This document shows, in pieces, positions 5,351 through 6,142 of a stretch of 6,142 nucleotides of DNA (positions are counted from its first letter, which is position 1; each line of letters starts with the position of its first letter). The notes under the pieces were generated by a model. That model ran no database searches. It saw nothing but the letters and a program-made list of their open reading frames with translations, and was not told the origin of the DNA. Location of the stretch: positions 1-6,142 of the forward strand of contig QIJM01000470.1 of assembly GCA_003232445.1 (NCBI GenBank). Reading direction: 5' to 3'. Both the position numbers and the translations under genes were made by a program. The stretch comes from Paraglaciecola arctica (GTDB lineage Bacteria > Pseudomonadota > Gammaproteobacteria > Enterobacterales > Alteromonadaceae).

Positions 5351-6142
5351 TTAAAATGATGTATCGATTGTACTAAATAGTTTCTTGGTTGGCGCGGCTA
5401 ATCCAACATTTTGCGGCTTTGTTAAGTCGTACCACATTTGTGTGTCTTCCATTACTTGTCCAACGGGTTGTTGTTTTAAGTGCAACACAACCGGCTGAAT
5501 ATCTAAATGAAAATGACTAAAAGTGTGGCGAAAAGGACTGAGCCTTTGTAGTTGGATATCGTTAAACCCTAGGCTTGATGCACGTTCAACAATTTGTTGT
5601 TCATGCTCCACTTCATGGAATCCCCACAAGCCGCCCCATAATCCTACTGGTGGGCGTTTGTATATCAAAAGCTGTTTTTGCCACATGGGGATTAACATAA
5701 TGGTAGATCTTACTGGGATGAGGTAACTCAGTTTGTCGGCCTTGCACAAACGCTAAGCAGTCTGTGCGCACAGGGCAAATGTCGCATTGTGGTTTACTGC
5801 GGGTGCAAAGTGTTGCGCCCATATCCATCATAGCTTGGGTGTAATCAGCTGTTCTGTTTTTAGGGGTTAAGCTATCAGCGTAATGCCACAAATCAGTTTC
5901 GACTTTTTTATTACTAGGCCAGCCCTCAACAGCAAAATAGCGGGCCAGTACACGTTTAACATTACCATCGAGAATACTGTGATGCTGACCACAAGCTAGG
6001 GATAAAATAGCACCAGCTGTAGAACGACCAATGCCCGGTAAAGCGATTAACTGCTCTAACTGTTCGGGGGGTCTTGCTTGATACTCATCTCTAATAATCT
6101 GCGCGGCTTTTTGTAAATTGCGTGCACGGGCGTAATAGCCTA
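5351..6142 (-). pseudogene. mutY: mutY, adenine DNA glycosylase, frameshifted between its two domains and cut by the window edge
   Basis: MutY removes adenine mispaired with 8-oxoguanine. About 80 N-terminal residues lie beyond the window. From 6140 leftward one frame encodes GYYARARN, the helix-hairpin-helix LPGIGRSTAGAI, the catalytic motif LDGNVKRVLAR with the key Asp, and the [4Fe-4S] pattern C-x6-C-x2-C-x5-C (CTRSKPQCDICPVRTDC), ending at LPHP near 5715. Beyond that this frame becomes nonsense and stops at 5613. The C-terminal 8-oxoG-recognition (NUDIX-like) domain continues in another frame: PVRSTIMLI, KRPPVGLWGGLWGF, FRHTFSHFHLDI, VGLAAP, stop at 5351. The switch is at about 5714-5720, where ATCCCA is read once in each frame. 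Compared with E. coli MutY, about six linker residues (KKPKQT region) appear missing, so a deletion of 3n+2 bases fits. Translation would give a catalytic domain without the lesion-recognition domain. A sequencing or assembly error is the main alternative. Confidence 0.85.

Noticed and set aside
5523..5726. Plus-strand reading frame of 67 codons over mutY
   Set aside because: It is antisense to conserved MutY C-terminal domain codons and has no family features.
1..6142. CRISPR arrays, toxin-antitoxin pairs, prophage or defence genes
   Set aside because: No regularly spaced repeats or matching proteins were found on either strand.

Overview
The window looks like chromosomal DNA of a marine gammaproteobacterium, most likely of the Alteromonadales (Alteromonas, Paraglaciecola or Glaciecola type). 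This rests on a branched-chain acyl-CoA catabolic gene order like that of Shewanella and Alteromonas, a LiuR-like operator, a mutY-yggX pair next to tRNA-Phe, and an ATACCC...GGGTAT palindromic repeat that I recall from these genera. The assignment is inferred from protein features and gene order; no search was run.

Left part (1-4467, + strand): a valine/isoleucine degradation operon. A perfect 18-bp palindrome (44-61), a probable LiuR operator, precedes a 64-codon remnant of mmsA. Only the first ~38 and last ~26 codons of this ~500-residue enzyme survive, joined in frame. Then come an isobutyryl-CoA dehydrogenase-type acyl-CoA dehydrogenase (ivdC), a ~125-bp imperfect palindromic repeat, a 3-hydroxyisobutyryl-CoA hydrolase (ivdE), 3-hydroxyisobutyrate dehydrogenase (mmsB) and a short-chain dehydrogenase (ivdG). 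Most genes are tightly spaced, with Shine-Dalgarno sites overlapping the preceding stop or with a TAATG overlap; the exception is the gap holding the repeat. The valine route is isobutyryl-CoA, methacrylyl-CoA, 3-hydroxyisobutyryl-CoA, 3-hydroxyisobutyrate, methylmalonate semialdehyde, propionyl-CoA. Here the last step (MmsA) is destroyed, and no dedicated enoyl-CoA hydratase (ivdD) lies in the cluster.

Middle (4468-5030): noncoding, with a GGGGT(T/C)AGAA inverted repeat, then on the minus strand tRNA-Phe(GAA) with its own promoter and intrinsic terminator, then a possible yggX terminator.

Right part (5031-6142, - strand): yggX (iron trafficking and oxidative damage protection) preceded by mutY (adenine DNA glycosylase). 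MutY is cut by the window edge at its N-terminus. It is also split by a frame change in the linker between the catalytic domain and the 8-oxoG-recognition domain.

I see no new defence, mobile or biosynthetic system. The notable feature is two apparent deletion events in otherwise well-conserved genes (mmsA in frame, mutY out of frame), each compatible with loss between short repeats. They mean either real gene decay or errors in the assembly.
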